Shown: positions 34,079 through 48,099 of the stretch, one piece after another | Layout of the letters: each line of letters begins with the position of its first letter | How positions within the stretch are numbered: the first letter of the stretch is position 1 | From: Brachynemurus nebulosus | Lineage: Eukaryota > Arthropoda > Insecta > Neuroptera > Myrmeleontidae | Assembly (NCBI GenBank): GCA_035578155.1 | Contig: JAPWDM010000007.1 | Location: 36,058,413-36,122,412 of the forward strand | Reading direction: 5' to 3' | Length of the DNA: 64,000 nucleotides | The notes under the pieces: generated by a model | The model's input: only the letters and a program-made list of their open reading frames with translations | Told to the model about the DNA's origin: nothing | Database searches by the model: none | Made by a program: the position numbers and the translations under genes

Positions 34079-35267
34079 AATCTTATAAAAGTATCTGGAA
34101 GTCTAAACAATCAAAGAAGAGGAAACTAATGTTGAATTTTTATTTTGAAAGAAGGGAAATGTGTTAGAAGAAAAAAACTTGACAGGCTCAATTTCAATAC
34201 TGGAAAATAGTTCAAGTGAATGTAACAGAAAATTCAAGAGATTAAAATTCTGTTTTTATTCAGTCTTTACGTAAATTGTTACATCAACTTTCTTTTATTT
34301 GTTTTCTATTTAGTCTGAGTGGTTGCCTGTTGGCTGAACACGATAGTTTACATTTTAAGCACATTATGCTTTCGATTACTTACTTGAATTCAATCAAAAT
34401 TAAATTTTTAATACATTTGATTATATTTTAATCAATTACATTTATTATAAATATTAAATTTATTTTTATTGAAAATAAGATATGTGAAATATTTCAAAAA
34501 TTGATGAATCTATAATGTCTAAAGTAAAGTAATCTTTTGTTTTTGTTTTTTTGTACATACATACTTACATTAACTGCATATTGTACATTTAGTCGAGCGC
34601 TAATTTCCTGGTTCAATCCTACAAATAATGACGTTCCAATACTCGTTACACGATTAGATAAATTTAATCGACTCCTAAATATAATTTTCATTTGTTCAAG
34701 GTAAAAAAGTAAATTTTTTTAAGCAGGTGTTCATTTTCAGTCACGTATTGTTAAGTATGTACTGATTTATGCTTAATAAACTAAAATTTTATTTAATTAA
34801 TTTTAAGTACTGAAATAATTAGTACACACAACTAGAATTAAATGATCTTTGCGCCATTGTTAAGTAGTTTCTAATTTCCAATTTTCTTCTTACTTAAGTT
34901 AATTTCATCTTAATTCATCTGTACTCTTCATATTTATAAAGAATAACATTGTAATGTACTATTAAAAGAAATGATTCAAAGTATGTAGTACTCTTGTATG
35001 CATTTTATGAATTTTTTACATTTATATTTTGCATATTTTATGCATTTATACACTATTAATATGCATTAGAAATAAACAAAGTGGAATTCTGTTTACACAG
35101 CAAAATGGCTGTTATATAAAATGAAACAATATCGGATAAATATCAACATAACTAAAAGATGTATCCCAAGTAAAAAATGTTTATACCTATGGGATATTTT
35201 TATATTTCAAAAAATATTTTTAATTTAATTATATCAAAGTATACCTATATCACAGCTTTTAAAAGAA
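34079..35267. other. Unassigned AT-rich sequence between two RT fragments
   Basis: No further reverse-transcriptase, endonuclease or gag-like motif is visible. The two RT scraps are separate remnants rather than ends of one intact LINE. Confidence 0.45.
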
Positions 35268-35357
35268 GAAATTAAAGAAATAGTCGCAGGTGTACCTCAA
35301 GGATCCATGTTAGGTCCTCTACTATTTATTATATATAAACAATTTTTATGTGATTGA
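35268..35357 (+). pseudogene. Non-LTR retrotransposon reverse-transcriptase fragment 2
   Basis: About 29 codons reading KEIVAGVPQGSMLGPLLFII and then YKQF before a TGA. This is an intact block-B signature (GVPQGS-M-LGPLLF-II-Y) of a LINE reverse transcriptase, more conservative than fragment 1 but shorter. It is flanked by AT-rich DNA with no domain on either side. The four GVPQGS-type scraps in this window (10.3, 11.7, 33.9 and 35.3 kb) all preserve the same small block. Confidence 0.75.
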
Positions 35358-36680
35358 AAAGGAATGTTCTTACAGAAAATACTGGGAAAACTCATCCCGA
35401 AACGATTGTTTAAAGACATCTTCACAATACTGGAATTTAATTTAATAAAATAATATACAAATACACCATATAGTATCTAGATAATAAAACAATTTTGAAA
35501 ATTTATTTATAAAATGACCTTATTTTTAAGCTCTGTCATATGAATTTGTCTGTTTATAGCAACATTAGCAACAGATAAGTTGTTGTTCAATTTTATCTTT
35601 TAAAAACAATAAATAAATAAAATAGCCTCTTAAAAATAATTATGTAAACATTTTAAAAATTATTTTTGTATTTATAAAAAGATAAAAATTTTAAAACACA
35701 ATAAAAATTTCATATACATACTACATCACTTGAATATTACTAATTAAATGACTTAAGTACGTATTTAATAACAAAAATTTCATTTTAAGAATCTGTTCTT
35801 ATGTCAGACAGAATCAATTACAACCGTTGCGTTACAGATAGAAATCAACTCCGAAACCAACCTGCTACCTTCGAATCGCCGATAATTTTCTGCTTCTCTA
35901 AAAAATTTTTTTTCTAAATTAAACCTTTTGTTTTTTTGTGTATTTTAGTTTCTTGCCTATTCAATGAAGGAGGAACTCATATTGGTTTTTACTTAAATTT
36001 TCGGCTATAGCACAAAATAAATAAACATTCAAAAAACATTTTTAGTTGAAGAAATGTTTTAAAATATTTAAACAACTATATTTTTGAGGTAAACAATTTA
36101 ATAAATAAACAAAAGGAATTGTTAAAATAAACATTTCGTATTTTCAATTCAAGGCTACGGTGATGGCGCTTCTACGAGTACAGTCATTTCAAAATTTTTT
36201 TTTAAATTTTTTCTTAGTTTTACGTCATTTTTTTTTCTTAAATAAACTGTAATTGATGTTAAACCGATCGAGTAAATGATTTCAAAATAATATACAAATT
36301 ATGTTGTTTAATTGTTCAATTATTAATTGTTAAGGTACGAATTTTAGTTTAGATTGTGAACAACAATAGCACCAAAGTGAGTGGCCACAACAAAGTAAAA
36401 GTTTTGCGCCCTTAAAAGCCACTCAGGGCCCGTTTTCTGAAGGGCATATTATTTGGTTTTATTAATTGCTTTATATTTTTGCTCTATATCTTGTGGGGAC
36501 GGGAGGAAAGCCGGGAAGAAAAAAAATGTCAAAGGCCCCAAAGTGGGTTAATCCGTCTCTGCCAAAACTATTTTAAGCATTAGAGAAATATATAAAAGCA
36601 ATTATTTAATCTTGAATCGATTTCCTGTAGTTCGGAATCATTTTCGCCATCAAATGGAATAACATTTGGTCGTGTAATAT
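35358..36680. other. Unassigned AT-rich sequence
   Basis: No gene, RNA box or element boundary recognised. Confidence 0.5.
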
Positions 36681-37391
36681 AAGGCTTCGCGTCCTTTGGA
36701 TGCAGAAACGTGCGATATTTAATACGGACGAATACGCAAGTTTGCGGTTCGTCCGCAATGATATGTCTACAGCCCAATGTTCGTCAGTATTTTTCTTTTT
36801 AATTTTCTTTTTCTCAAGCTATAAATGCTATAAAAATACGTAAAAAACAATTTATGGCACGTAATATGCAAAGGTACACAGTTATAATTGAAGCTATTAA
36901 TGCAAGAAGGTGTTAACCAGCAAATTACATAATGTCAGATAATTATTAAGATCAAAGTTTTTTGACTAGAACTCGAAGGATATTAACTCCTTTTGATATA
37001 CATTTTTAGGGCTATTAATGCCATCTTTTGACAAAAGGCTTTACTACTTAATAGAAATGGATGTTAACACCTTTTTGCATTTGATAAGATCAAATTTACA
37101 AAAATGTAAGTTAACACCTTTTTGCATTAATAGCTTCAATTGTAATTTACCTTCAGTTTCATTTCAATAAAAATAAAAATCTCATGGAACGGACTTCTTC
37201 GCGCAAAAAAATCCAAACAAAATTGGATCTGTTCGCACGTCGTAATCATACGCACGAAAACGGACGAACGAGACGCTTTCAATGGACGAGGACGTATAGT
37301 TTCACAGCTGTTTGGATCGTTTGTCCGTTTTCATACGTATTCGTCCGAATTAAATATCGCACGTTTCCGCATCCAATGGACGACCAGCCTT
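36681..37391. mobile_element. 711-bp inverted-repeat element with 56-bp arms
   Basis: Bases 36681-36736 and 37336-37391 are inverted with about six mismatches in 56. The outer motif is AAGGCT and the inner shared block is GAAACGTGCGATATTTAA, then CGGACGAATACG. Further GGACGAACG/CGTCCG motifs lie subterminally. TA stands at each extreme, so a TA or related duplication is possible. Both frames across the arms (36580-36777 minus and 37184-37393 plus) share the peptide VFVRIKYRTF, which is the inverted repeat itself. A second inverted repeat lies inside. Confidence 0.75.
36880..37145. mobile_element. Inner inverted repeat nested in the 36.7-37.4 kb element
   Basis: ATAATTGAAGCTATTAATGC, then AAGAAGGTGTTAAC (36881-36916), is inverted at about 37109-37144 (GTTAACACCTTTTTGCATTA, then ATAGCTTCAATTGTAA). 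A third GTTAACACCTTTTTGCAT lies at 37063. It is probably a smaller element inserted near the centre of the outer one. Confidence 0.6.
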
Positions 37392-39453
37392 AAATGTCGT
37401 TTTGTGACCACTTGGCGTCCATGACAACCAACGTGTTAAAAACGTCTTATTATAAATCTCACCGAAATTGATATCAGTTAGATCAAAAGGTATTCAAAGA
37501 TTCAGTTTTAAAAAAAGTAAAAAATCACATCTTATGTATCGAAATCCCCGTATCAAAATAAACTCTTCCAAAAATGCCAGAAAAGAATATGATTAACTGA
37601 TAAATCCAGCACTTGCATATATTATCACATTATCAGTTAAAAATTTTTTAATTCGTTATTTAATCAATAATTATTTCGCTGAAAAAAAAATTATAATACA
37701 AATCATTTTATCGTTTAATTATCATCGTTTGTAACAAAGGCCCAAAATTACTCTATTTTTGTATGACCTTGTGACTAACAAATTTATTTTAAATATAACA
37801 AAAAAAAAAAATTGTTTTTTGATAAGATTTTATATTGTTTATTTGACTTATTTTATCACAATTTATCATTTTTATTCATATTTGTTGAATGTTTGATATA
37901 GAATTCTACAAATAAAAATATTCACATATTGTACGAATAGCATTGTTAATAGTTAAGTCAAGCTAGGAGAATTTCTCGGGTATTTAAAGCTTTTTCAACA
38001 CACTGACGACTTGTAAAATTTTTGGTTTTTTTTCAAACTTAAGCAGAATAAAAAAAAAAGCGTTATCAAAATTTTTAAAATTGGCTACACCTAACGTTAA
38101 CTACTGCAGTTAGAAACATTTATACAAAAAAAAAAAAAAAAAAAATTTAAAATCAGGTAACTGGTTTTCGAGAAATCGTTATCAGTATCCAAAAAGCCGT
38201 TTTTCTATTATTTTTTTTTTTGACATAATTTTGATTATAAATTCTTCCAGAAAATGCCAAAGAAAAAAATCAAATTTTTTTGACTCGTCACAGTGGGATT
38301 TCCCCATAAATGCACCCCTAACCACGGAGTCCACAAAGGCACAGGCACTTGATGAGTTTTTTGAAGCGATTTTTATCATGCATTTTAGAATAATGTATGT
38401 ATACACTTTATAAATCGATAACTAAAAAACAAGCTCAGATAAATAAAATTAATTTAAAATTGTTAAAAATTGTTTAACCTTTGACTGTGGCAAATCGCAA
38501 ATGACTAAGGTTGTGATCTTGTTTATTTACAACTATCAACTACAACAAACAATATATGTACTACAAATTTACAAGTAATTTAAAACGGGCCGAAAATTCG
38601 TTACCGACCGAATCAGTTAATTGATCAGTGTGTAGATATGGTTAGTTGACCTTGTAAAAGTAAAAATTTTTTGTGTATTTAAGTGATTTGTTTTCGGCCC
38701 AACCTTTATTTTATTTGTAAATTACATATATGTTCAATAATTACTATTTATTTCAACTCTCCAAATATTGTTGTGTATTTTTTTTTTTTTTTTTTTTTTT
38801 GATAGGTCTGTTGTATGTGCACTTTCTTGCCAGTTGCTGAGGTCAAATCAAATACACTTGGAGTTGAAAGTATTTTTTTTTTTTAGATTTTGATAAATTA
38901 TAAATGGTTAGTTTTTGTTTTTAGTCCTCAACTACGTTTGGGAATCCAGAGTTATGATTGCAATTCCTGGTGGGAATTAAAGTAGTTGGGTTTATAGAAC
39001 CTGAAGGTTTGCACGTTTGCAGGTTATATATGACTCCCGTCATATTTAATATAATGCAACGCCAGATTTTAGGTTACTTATTCATTTGCTTTTGCCCCAA
39101 GAAATTTTTTCACTAACGCATCCCCTTTCCTGAAAAAGAGGAAGATTTGCTGACATCAATTTTTGTAGAAACATGTTAAACGTGGTACGGTCGAATAACC
39201 GTGTTTGTGTAATAAACTAAATAACAGAATATATGTATTTATGTTCTTTTTGAGTAAACATCTTACTTTTTTTTTATCAATTCTCGTATTTACATAATGA
39301 TAAAGCAACACTTATTATTAAATTCTATTAAGTCTTATTTCTTAGCAAAATTACAAAAGTGTTGCTTAACTTACTTCTTATAGATTTCAAAGTAATTTTA
39401 TAAAACTTCTTAGAGAGACAGAGTGTAGAATCATCCTTGATTGAGGATCGTTG
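37392..39453. other. Unassigned AT-rich sequence
   Basis: Long A/T homopolymers (for example 38128-38146 and 38778-38800). Overlapping opposite frames at 38182-38413 have no recognised motif. Confidence 0.45.
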
Positions 39454-39461
39454 GCCTAAAT

Positions 39462-39799
39462 TATGGAGGGTAGAGTGTCAGGAGAAGTATCTCCATATAT
39501 AAAAAGTGACCCCAAAAGTGAATGAAATTAAAATGGCACTAGTGTACTAAAATTCTTAAATTTAAAATTAAGCGCTGAAAATTTTAAAACTAAAACAACA
39601 GTTTTTATTGTTTTTAACAGTTAGTATTTCCCTTTGGCATACTTTACTTCACTTATAATCGCTAAGTTCAGATCGAATCGTGATTGCTTATCAGCGCCGT
39701 TCTGGGTAATTATTGAACTATTATTTCATCAAATTAAGGGACCACTTTTTCGATTCAAGTCCCCTATGAGATACTTCTCCTTTAACTCTACCCTCCATA
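39462..39799. mobile_element. 338-bp inverted-repeat MITE with 8-bp duplication (7/8)
   Basis: TATGGAGGGTAGAGT, then AGGAGAAGTATCTC, at the left is inverted at the right (GAGATACTTCTCCTTTAACT, CTACCCTCCATA). The flanking octamers GCCTAAAT (39454-39461) and GCCTAACT (39800-39807) match at 7 of 8. An 8-bp duplication suits hAT, but the terminal TATGGAGG is atypical. The 94-codon frame across the right part is not a gene. Confidence 0.65.
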
Positions 39800-39929
39800 G
39801 CCTAACTAGTTTTTCACGTGTGAAATATTTATGGAGATTCAATGGAAATAGTGTTTCTGTGCAAGGATTCAAAGTGGACTATAGCCCAAGGTGCTATCTT
39901 CAATTCAAATCACTCTAAGAAATCAAGTT

Positions 39930-40450
39930 TATTAAAATATTTGACTGTGTCTTAAATACAGTAAATAAAATGATGGAATGATTAAATTGGGGACGAATAA
40001 CAGGTTTCTGAAGTCGTTCTTCTCGTTTTTACCAAAATTAAACATGTTGAACTACTAAAAAAAGAATTTCTGTAGAATTAGTCATATTTCTAAAAAAAAT
40101 TTCGCCGTTTTGATAGCAAAAATAAAAAATTCATACTCAAATTACCCTAATTTAAACAACCATTCTAGTCCAAATCATTTCCATAAAGCTTGATTTGAGA
40201 AAAAAGAAATTTTTAAGTTCATGACGTCATCAGGGTTATTAAAATTTTTTTCAGTGCCTTGATACATAAAATGATAGAATGATGAAATTGGAAGCGTCTA
40301 TTACAGGGTTTTGAAGTTGGCCTTTTCGTTTTTATCAAAATTAAACATGTTGGATTACTAAAAAAAGGATTTCGCTCGATTCAGTCATATTTTTAAAAAG
40401 AATTTCGTCATTTTGATATCAAAAATGAAAAGGTAAGAAAAAAATATTTT
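39930..40450 (+). repeat. Two direct copies of dispersed repeat R1 (uninterrupted)
   Basis: Copy 1 (about 39930-40215) and copy 2 (about 40216-40450) each run: GATGRAATGATKAAATTGG, then TTGAAGT..TTCTCGTTTTTA, CAAAATTAAACATGTTG, TCATATTTYTAAAAA, AATTTCG, and TTTTGATAKCAAAAAT. They contain the intact junction (TTCTAA to AAATTTCGCC, 40089-40103) that is interrupted at 4943. Non-coding. Confidence 0.75.
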
Positions 40451-40656
40451 GCTTGCAACTATTTATGAATATCCTTAATAATTTCTGAGGCAAATCATCG
40501 TGATTTTATCGACTCTGCTAACCACAGTGGCAATATTTAAGGGTTTAATAGCAGCAGGAACAGGATAGTGCCCTCCAGACAGGTAATTTATAGGAGTAGA
40601 AGCAATACGGACACCAGCCGCCTACAGACGATAAAACCTTGAACTCACGTCTGCAC

Positions 40657-41444
40657 TAGGGTTTCCGATCTCGATTCGATTTTATCGAAAATCGATTTTT
40701 GGAGAGCCGATCTTCGATTTTTCAAATTGATTCGTTGGAGACCAAATCGATATAAAGATCGTAAAAAATTTACGGGATCGGAGATCGATCTTTTCGAATT
40801 TAATCTAGAATACATATTTTTAGTAAAAAAATGATATTTTTTTTAATTATTGTAAAATATGTTTAACTATTTATGTTGTCAAATAATTTTACTACTTTTA
40901 TGATTCATTTATAGAAAATTGAGTCAAATTTTGGATTCATGTGATAATTTTAGCGCAAACTGGAAACCATTTTATTCATTTTAAATTCAGCAGCTCATCT
41001 TCAAAGGAAATTACAAATTTTTTTGAAACTGATTTGTAGTGATGAGCAAAATTAGTCTTGGTTTTGCAGTCTTGTCTTGGTCTTGCATTTTTTTGCAAGA
41101 CCAAGACCAAGACCAAGACTGCATTTTGCAAGACTAAGACCAAGACCAAGACTCAAACTGCTCTAGCAAGACCAAGACCAAGATTCTGAATGCAAGAGCA
41201 AAACCAAGACCAAGACTGCCAAGTCTTGGTCTTGGTCTTGCATTTGCTCATCACTGCTGATTTGTGATGACCCAATAAGAAACTTCATTAAAACTTTTAT
41301 ATACCTTTTATTTTCTATAAGTACAAAAATTGAATCGATTTTCGTGAGATCGATCATTTGTACCTAAGCCGATTTTCTGCTGTATCTCCGACGATTCGAA
41401 TCGATCCACAAGATCGATTTTTTGGCCAGAGATCGAAAACCCTA
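40657..41444. mobile_element. hAT-type element (TAGGGTTTCCGATCTCG family) with exact 8-bp duplication
   Basis: TAGGGTTTCCGATCTCGATT at the left, and a right end reading inward as TAGGGTTTTCGATCTCTGGCC, are inverted ends. GTCTGCAC stands directly outside both (40649-40656 and 41445-41452). Subterminal sequence on both sides is rich in ATCGATTTT/AAAATCGAT and GATCGAT motifs. The interior is AT-rich with no transposase and hosts a second hAT-type MITE at 41037-41256. Confidence 0.88.
41037..41256. mobile_element. hAT-type CAAGAC-repeat MITE, copy B, nested, exact 8-bp duplication
   Basis: TAGTGATGAGCAAA at the left and TTTGCTCATCACTG at the right are inverted ends. CTGATTTG abuts both (41029-41036 and 41257-41264). 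Between them lie almost only CAAGAC / GTCTTG units, first in one orientation and then the other, so the whole element can fold into a hairpin. It sits inside the hAT element 40657-41444 and is therefore younger than it. Same family as 741-1120 and 60022-60105. Confidence 0.92.
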
Positions 41445-41452
41445 GTCTGCAC

Positions 41453-42507
41453 GTGCTGTACTTTTAAAATTTCTGTTGAGACGTTGCAGATGTCTCTACT
41501 GTATACCAAAAAATACCAACACAACAAATATTAACACGAATCTTGTTCCGTAATTAGCAATCTAGTTTCATTTCAATTTCGCTAATGTAACTCTATGATA
41601 TTGTTTTGTTTTGTAGTTTACTTAGCTGGTAGATAATAAATAATAATAACAATAATGACGCGCATTCGACAAATATTACATACACAACTGACAAAACACT
41701 AACACACAGTTGATTCACTCCTGCTAGCAGTTCGCTATTTTAATACATAAATACGACAGAGTCAAGAGGAAACACTGCTATCTCTATACCACTGAAACCA
41801 GTGTAACCAAAAAATGATAGAAAATGTGTTATGTGACTACACACTGGTTGTGTTTGTATTTGTATGCGTATCGCGCATGCGTACACCATACATTGATACA
41901 TATATAGACACTGTGAGTGAGGTCGCTGATCGACTGTGACAACAACGATAAACAATTGATTAACAATTAATACGTACTTATCGTCTCACTACCACCGAAC
42001 GACTGAATACAAAATAGCCTGATTTGCTCAGAACTGCACACTGCCGATTACACGATATTCTATTTATTTTCCTTCTAGTGTTCTGTGATAAATACATAGT
42101 GTTTTGTAAATTAATAATACACAGATACAGAAAAAAAATATGTAAACATAGTAAAAATATCATCAACCGAGCAATAACAGTAGCGTAACGTGAAAATTTT
42201 CGCTTTAAAATGAACGAAAAAATGATATTGGCGCATCCCCGTAAGAATGTTACAGGGAACGAGTGTTGCCAAGTTAAAAAATACACGCAATACAGTGCTG
42301 TAGGTGGCAGTAAGGTAAATTCAACTATGATAGCAGAGGCTGTTATGGTGAAACTTGAGCCCGAGACTGAGTCATTTGTATATATATGACAGCATGATAA
42401 GGATAACTCTTAAACGCAACATGCTGAATCTTGGATGAGTTATTTAATCGAATACGTGCGATGCCTTTACCATTTAATAGTACCTTATTAAACGATGCAT
42501 CTGTTGA
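41453..42507. other. Unassigned sequence
   Basis: Slightly richer in CA/TG steps (41640-41960), with chance frames on the minus strand. No gene or element boundary recognised. Confidence 0.45.
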
Positions 42508-42690
42508 TTATTCTTTGCCTGTTTTATAATGTCGTTCATACAGTATTCGAAAGAATGGTGACGTCACTTCTTTGACGATGCGGATGGTCACACACCGCAT
42601 ATTTTGATCTATGACGTTTCGTTCCAGTATTTTACTCCTCAAATCGTCAAAACATAGACGTTGCGTAAGAAGTTTCCTCAATGGATTCAA
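42508..42690 (-). CDS. Possible short coding exon with CARD-like helix pattern (speculative)
   Basis: A 60-codon minus-strand frame begins MNPLRKLLTQRLCFDDLRSK, then ILERNVIDQNM. The spacing of leucines and the L(R/W)xx(I/L)LxRxxxxxxM pattern recall the first helices of caspase-recruitment (CARD) domains, in which an initial LR-rich helix precedes a DL..LL.R.V...M helix. A possible 5' splice site (GCG|GTGTGT) follows that segment. There is no further domain support, and 60 codons can occur by chance, so this is a lead rather than a gene call. Confidence 0.18.
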   Translation of the reverse strand: MNPLRKLLTQRLCFDDLRSKILERNVIDQNMRCVTIRIVKEVTSPFFRILYERHYKTGKE

Positions 42691-42895
42691 CTTATTTAGT
42701 GTTTAAGTAACTTTTAGAAATTAAAATTTTTTTATTGTAAGAAATATAATTTGTTTATTTAACTACAATAAATATAATTTGAATTAAAAAAGGAATTTTT
42801 ATTTTGAATATATTTTTATTTTTAAATAAATTTTTAAAATTTAATTCTTTAACTTATTTAAATTAAAAATCACAAAGTGATTGAAAAAATTATCC

Positions 42896-42972
42896 GGATC
42901 GGCCGGGAATCGAACCCAGGATCTCTTGGTAACTAGCCAGGTGTGCTATTCATTACATTACACCATCGATCC
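42896..42972 (-). tRNA. tRNA-like sequence, anticodon AGT (Thr) if functional; probably a pseudogene
   Basis: On the minus strand: acceptor strands GGATCGA and CCGATCC (six of seven pairs); a T arm CTGGG-TTCGATT-CCCGG with a perfect stem and box B; an anticodon arm CCTGG-CTAGTTA-CCAAG (one mismatch) placing AGT at 42932-42934; and a D arm beginning GTGTAATG and ending AGCAC. The D loop is about 5 bases too long (TAATG appears twice), which would disturb the fold. CCA is not encoded, as expected in eukaryotes. The damaged D arm favours a tRNA pseudogene or tRNA-derived SINE head. The 61-codon plus-strand frame over it (AGNRTQDLL) is its reverse complement. Confidence 0.5.
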
Positions 42973-43457
42973 TTTGCTCGACAGGCAACATTCAATCACC
43001 TATGTGTATGTACTCTCTAAAATGCGAGAAGCAGTTACAACTTTTCAATTTCAAATATTCAAATAACTTACTGTTTTTATTTTAATTACTGTAATTACAC
43101 CGATTATACCATTCAGAGGTCAACGTCAGGACAATTATTGAAATCACTAAAACTTTGCAAAATATGCGAAAATATTCGGCAACATTTTCAACGAATGTTT
43201 ATTAACGAATATTTTTGACAACGAATATAAAATGAATGAATAAATTTCGTTGTTTTATTATTATTTTTTATTTATTTATTTATTTTTATTCGATCCATTC
43301 ATATGCAAAAATGTAATTATGTATTTTAAATATATTCTTTTATGACTGATTGAAATGAAGATTCAACAAAATTACAAATCACTCAATCCTAATTCTGTAT
43401 GGTTTTTTTTTTTTTTATTTGTTGTCTATTTTTAATATTTTTATTGTGAATTGTGAA

Positions 43458-43520
43458 CAATAGCACAGAATGGAAAATAGATTTTGTTTTCTTTTTGGCG
43501 TTTGCTTTTCTGTGCTATTG
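43458..43520. repeat. Small hairpin with perfect 13-bp stem
   Basis: CAATAGCACAGAA (43458-43470) and TTCTGTGCTATTG (43508-43520) are exact inverted repeats around a 37-base loop. The size resembles a small hairpin RNA precursor or a tiny MITE. The loop shows little further pairing. Confidence 0.6.
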
Positions 43521-45045
43521 AATAAAACTTCAGTTAGTAGCAGCAGTGTATGAATTCCAATGTTAGATTTTTAATATTTATTTTTAAAATTTTTATCGAT
43601 ATCAATTGCTTTTGTGAAGTTTTTGTTGTGGTAGTGCGATTTTTGCAAGACAAAAGATGTGATTTTTAATTATTGTTGGCTATTAATTTTTTTATAACAG
43701 TTTTGTTGGATCCCGGATCGTTTAATGTGATATTCTAATCTGGATCCATTTTTTGTGGATATTCTTCGAGTTACGTTCTCAAAAAGAAATTTTAAACTTC
43801 TCAATTTTTACAACGTTTAAACGCCTTCACTAGGTTTTTTTTCTGATCCTTGAAAAATTTAAACCTGTTTGTTCAAAATTTTTGAAAAAAAAATATTTTG
43901 AAAAAAATATGGTGAAAAATTTATTTTTTCAGACAACGGCACTTTACGAATTTTTTTCTTTCGATGACTACTTTCTTTTCAAAAAACTGTGAAGTAATCC
44001 TTTTTTTCTTTTAATAAACTGTCGAAAAAAAAAAGATCGGTTGAAATCCACATCTTCAGACCAGAATACCGTTTTTAAAATGGTTGATCTCAGTTGTTTA
44101 ACAACACAGGCGTTCAATCTCAAATGAAATTAAATTAATCAGTCTCTGTCATATTATAATAAGCTTCAGATTCTATACCACAGTATCGCTTCAAAATTGT
44201 ATTCAAACCGTTGTTAAAGTATTCACCCTATATAAACTATTTTAAGTGATTGCACAGATTACATTTTTATTTTTTTAATTTTCTTTTTTTGTAATTTTCA
44301 TCAATTTTAATATTAATATAACGAAAATTGCAATATAAAGTCGATTGAACTGAACCTTAAATATTTCACATTTAATGATTTTTGATAATAGTTTCATTTT
44401 ATAAGATTTATTTAACTCTTTAATCAACTAATTTGAAATTCTATATAATACAATAAAGGGGTTATTGGGTGGCCCATTGGATTCCCCATTGTTTTGTAGA
44501 TACACAAATACGCATGTCAGTTCCTGCGCCGTACATTTAGAACCTTTTTAAATTATTAATATATAATATTTTGAATATTTTATATTACTTTTTAGAAGTG
44601 AATAGGTTAAAACAGTGAAATTTGATTCAAATTAAAATGTACAAACAGTTGAAGAATGCGTCGTTTTTTTTGTACATCAATATTTAAATGTTAAAGATTG
44701 TGTGTAATCTAATGTAGTCTAATTTTTTGGTTAATTGAAATTAATTAATTAGTAATTAAAATTATCACTTTTTTGAGTATTCTTTGATTGTTTGTATGAA
44801 AATGACTAAACCAAATGATGCATCTACCTGCAATTCTGACTTCACCTGTACGTTTTAGTATCATTAATGAAATGAAATCCTTTTAAATGTGCCGTTAAGT
44901 TTATTTGATTATCAATCACGAAACTTTTGATAAAACTTCAAATTTAATCAATTGTTTCAAAAAAAAAAAAATTAATTTATGAATAATTTTCCTTAAAAAC
45001 ACAGCAAATACTACAGAATTCAAGGGATTTGGATAAACTTTAAGA
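43521..45045. other. Unassigned AT-rich sequence
   Basis: No gene or repeat structure recognised. Confidence 0.5.
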
Positions 45046-45129
45046 ACTTGACGTTGTAAAACGTCAAGTGAAACCTGACTAACTTATACATATACCACGT
45101 CGTATGTTCTATGACGTCGTACGACGTCA
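45046..45129. repeat. Paired palindromes with TGACGTCR motifs
   Basis: A 10-bp stem (ACTTGACGTT / AACGTCAAGT) with a GTAA loop at 45046-45069 is followed by an 18-bp perfect palindrome, TGACGTCGTACGACGTCA, at 45112-45129. All share GACGT cores, like CRE/ATF sites. Whether they are regulatory sites or the relic of an inverted-repeat element is open. Confidence 0.65.
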
Positions 45130-45381
45130 ACAGTTCCGTATAAAGTGTATTAGCTGTCAAGATAGTGGACCAGTTGGGCTTTTAGTTATTATTGGTTGTG
45201 ATCATCAACCGGTTAACGTATTATACGCTGTAAATAGTTGTTGCAACATTGATGTTATTTGTTCGTATGCAGGTATGCAACAATGTATGCTAACACAATA
45301 GATAAACAGAGCTATTATTTTAATAATTTATATTTAAAAAAAAAAAAAAAATTATTACCATTACTGCTATTTTTTTTATTT

Positions 45382-48079
<2,698 letters not shown>

Positions 48080-48099
<20 letters not shown>

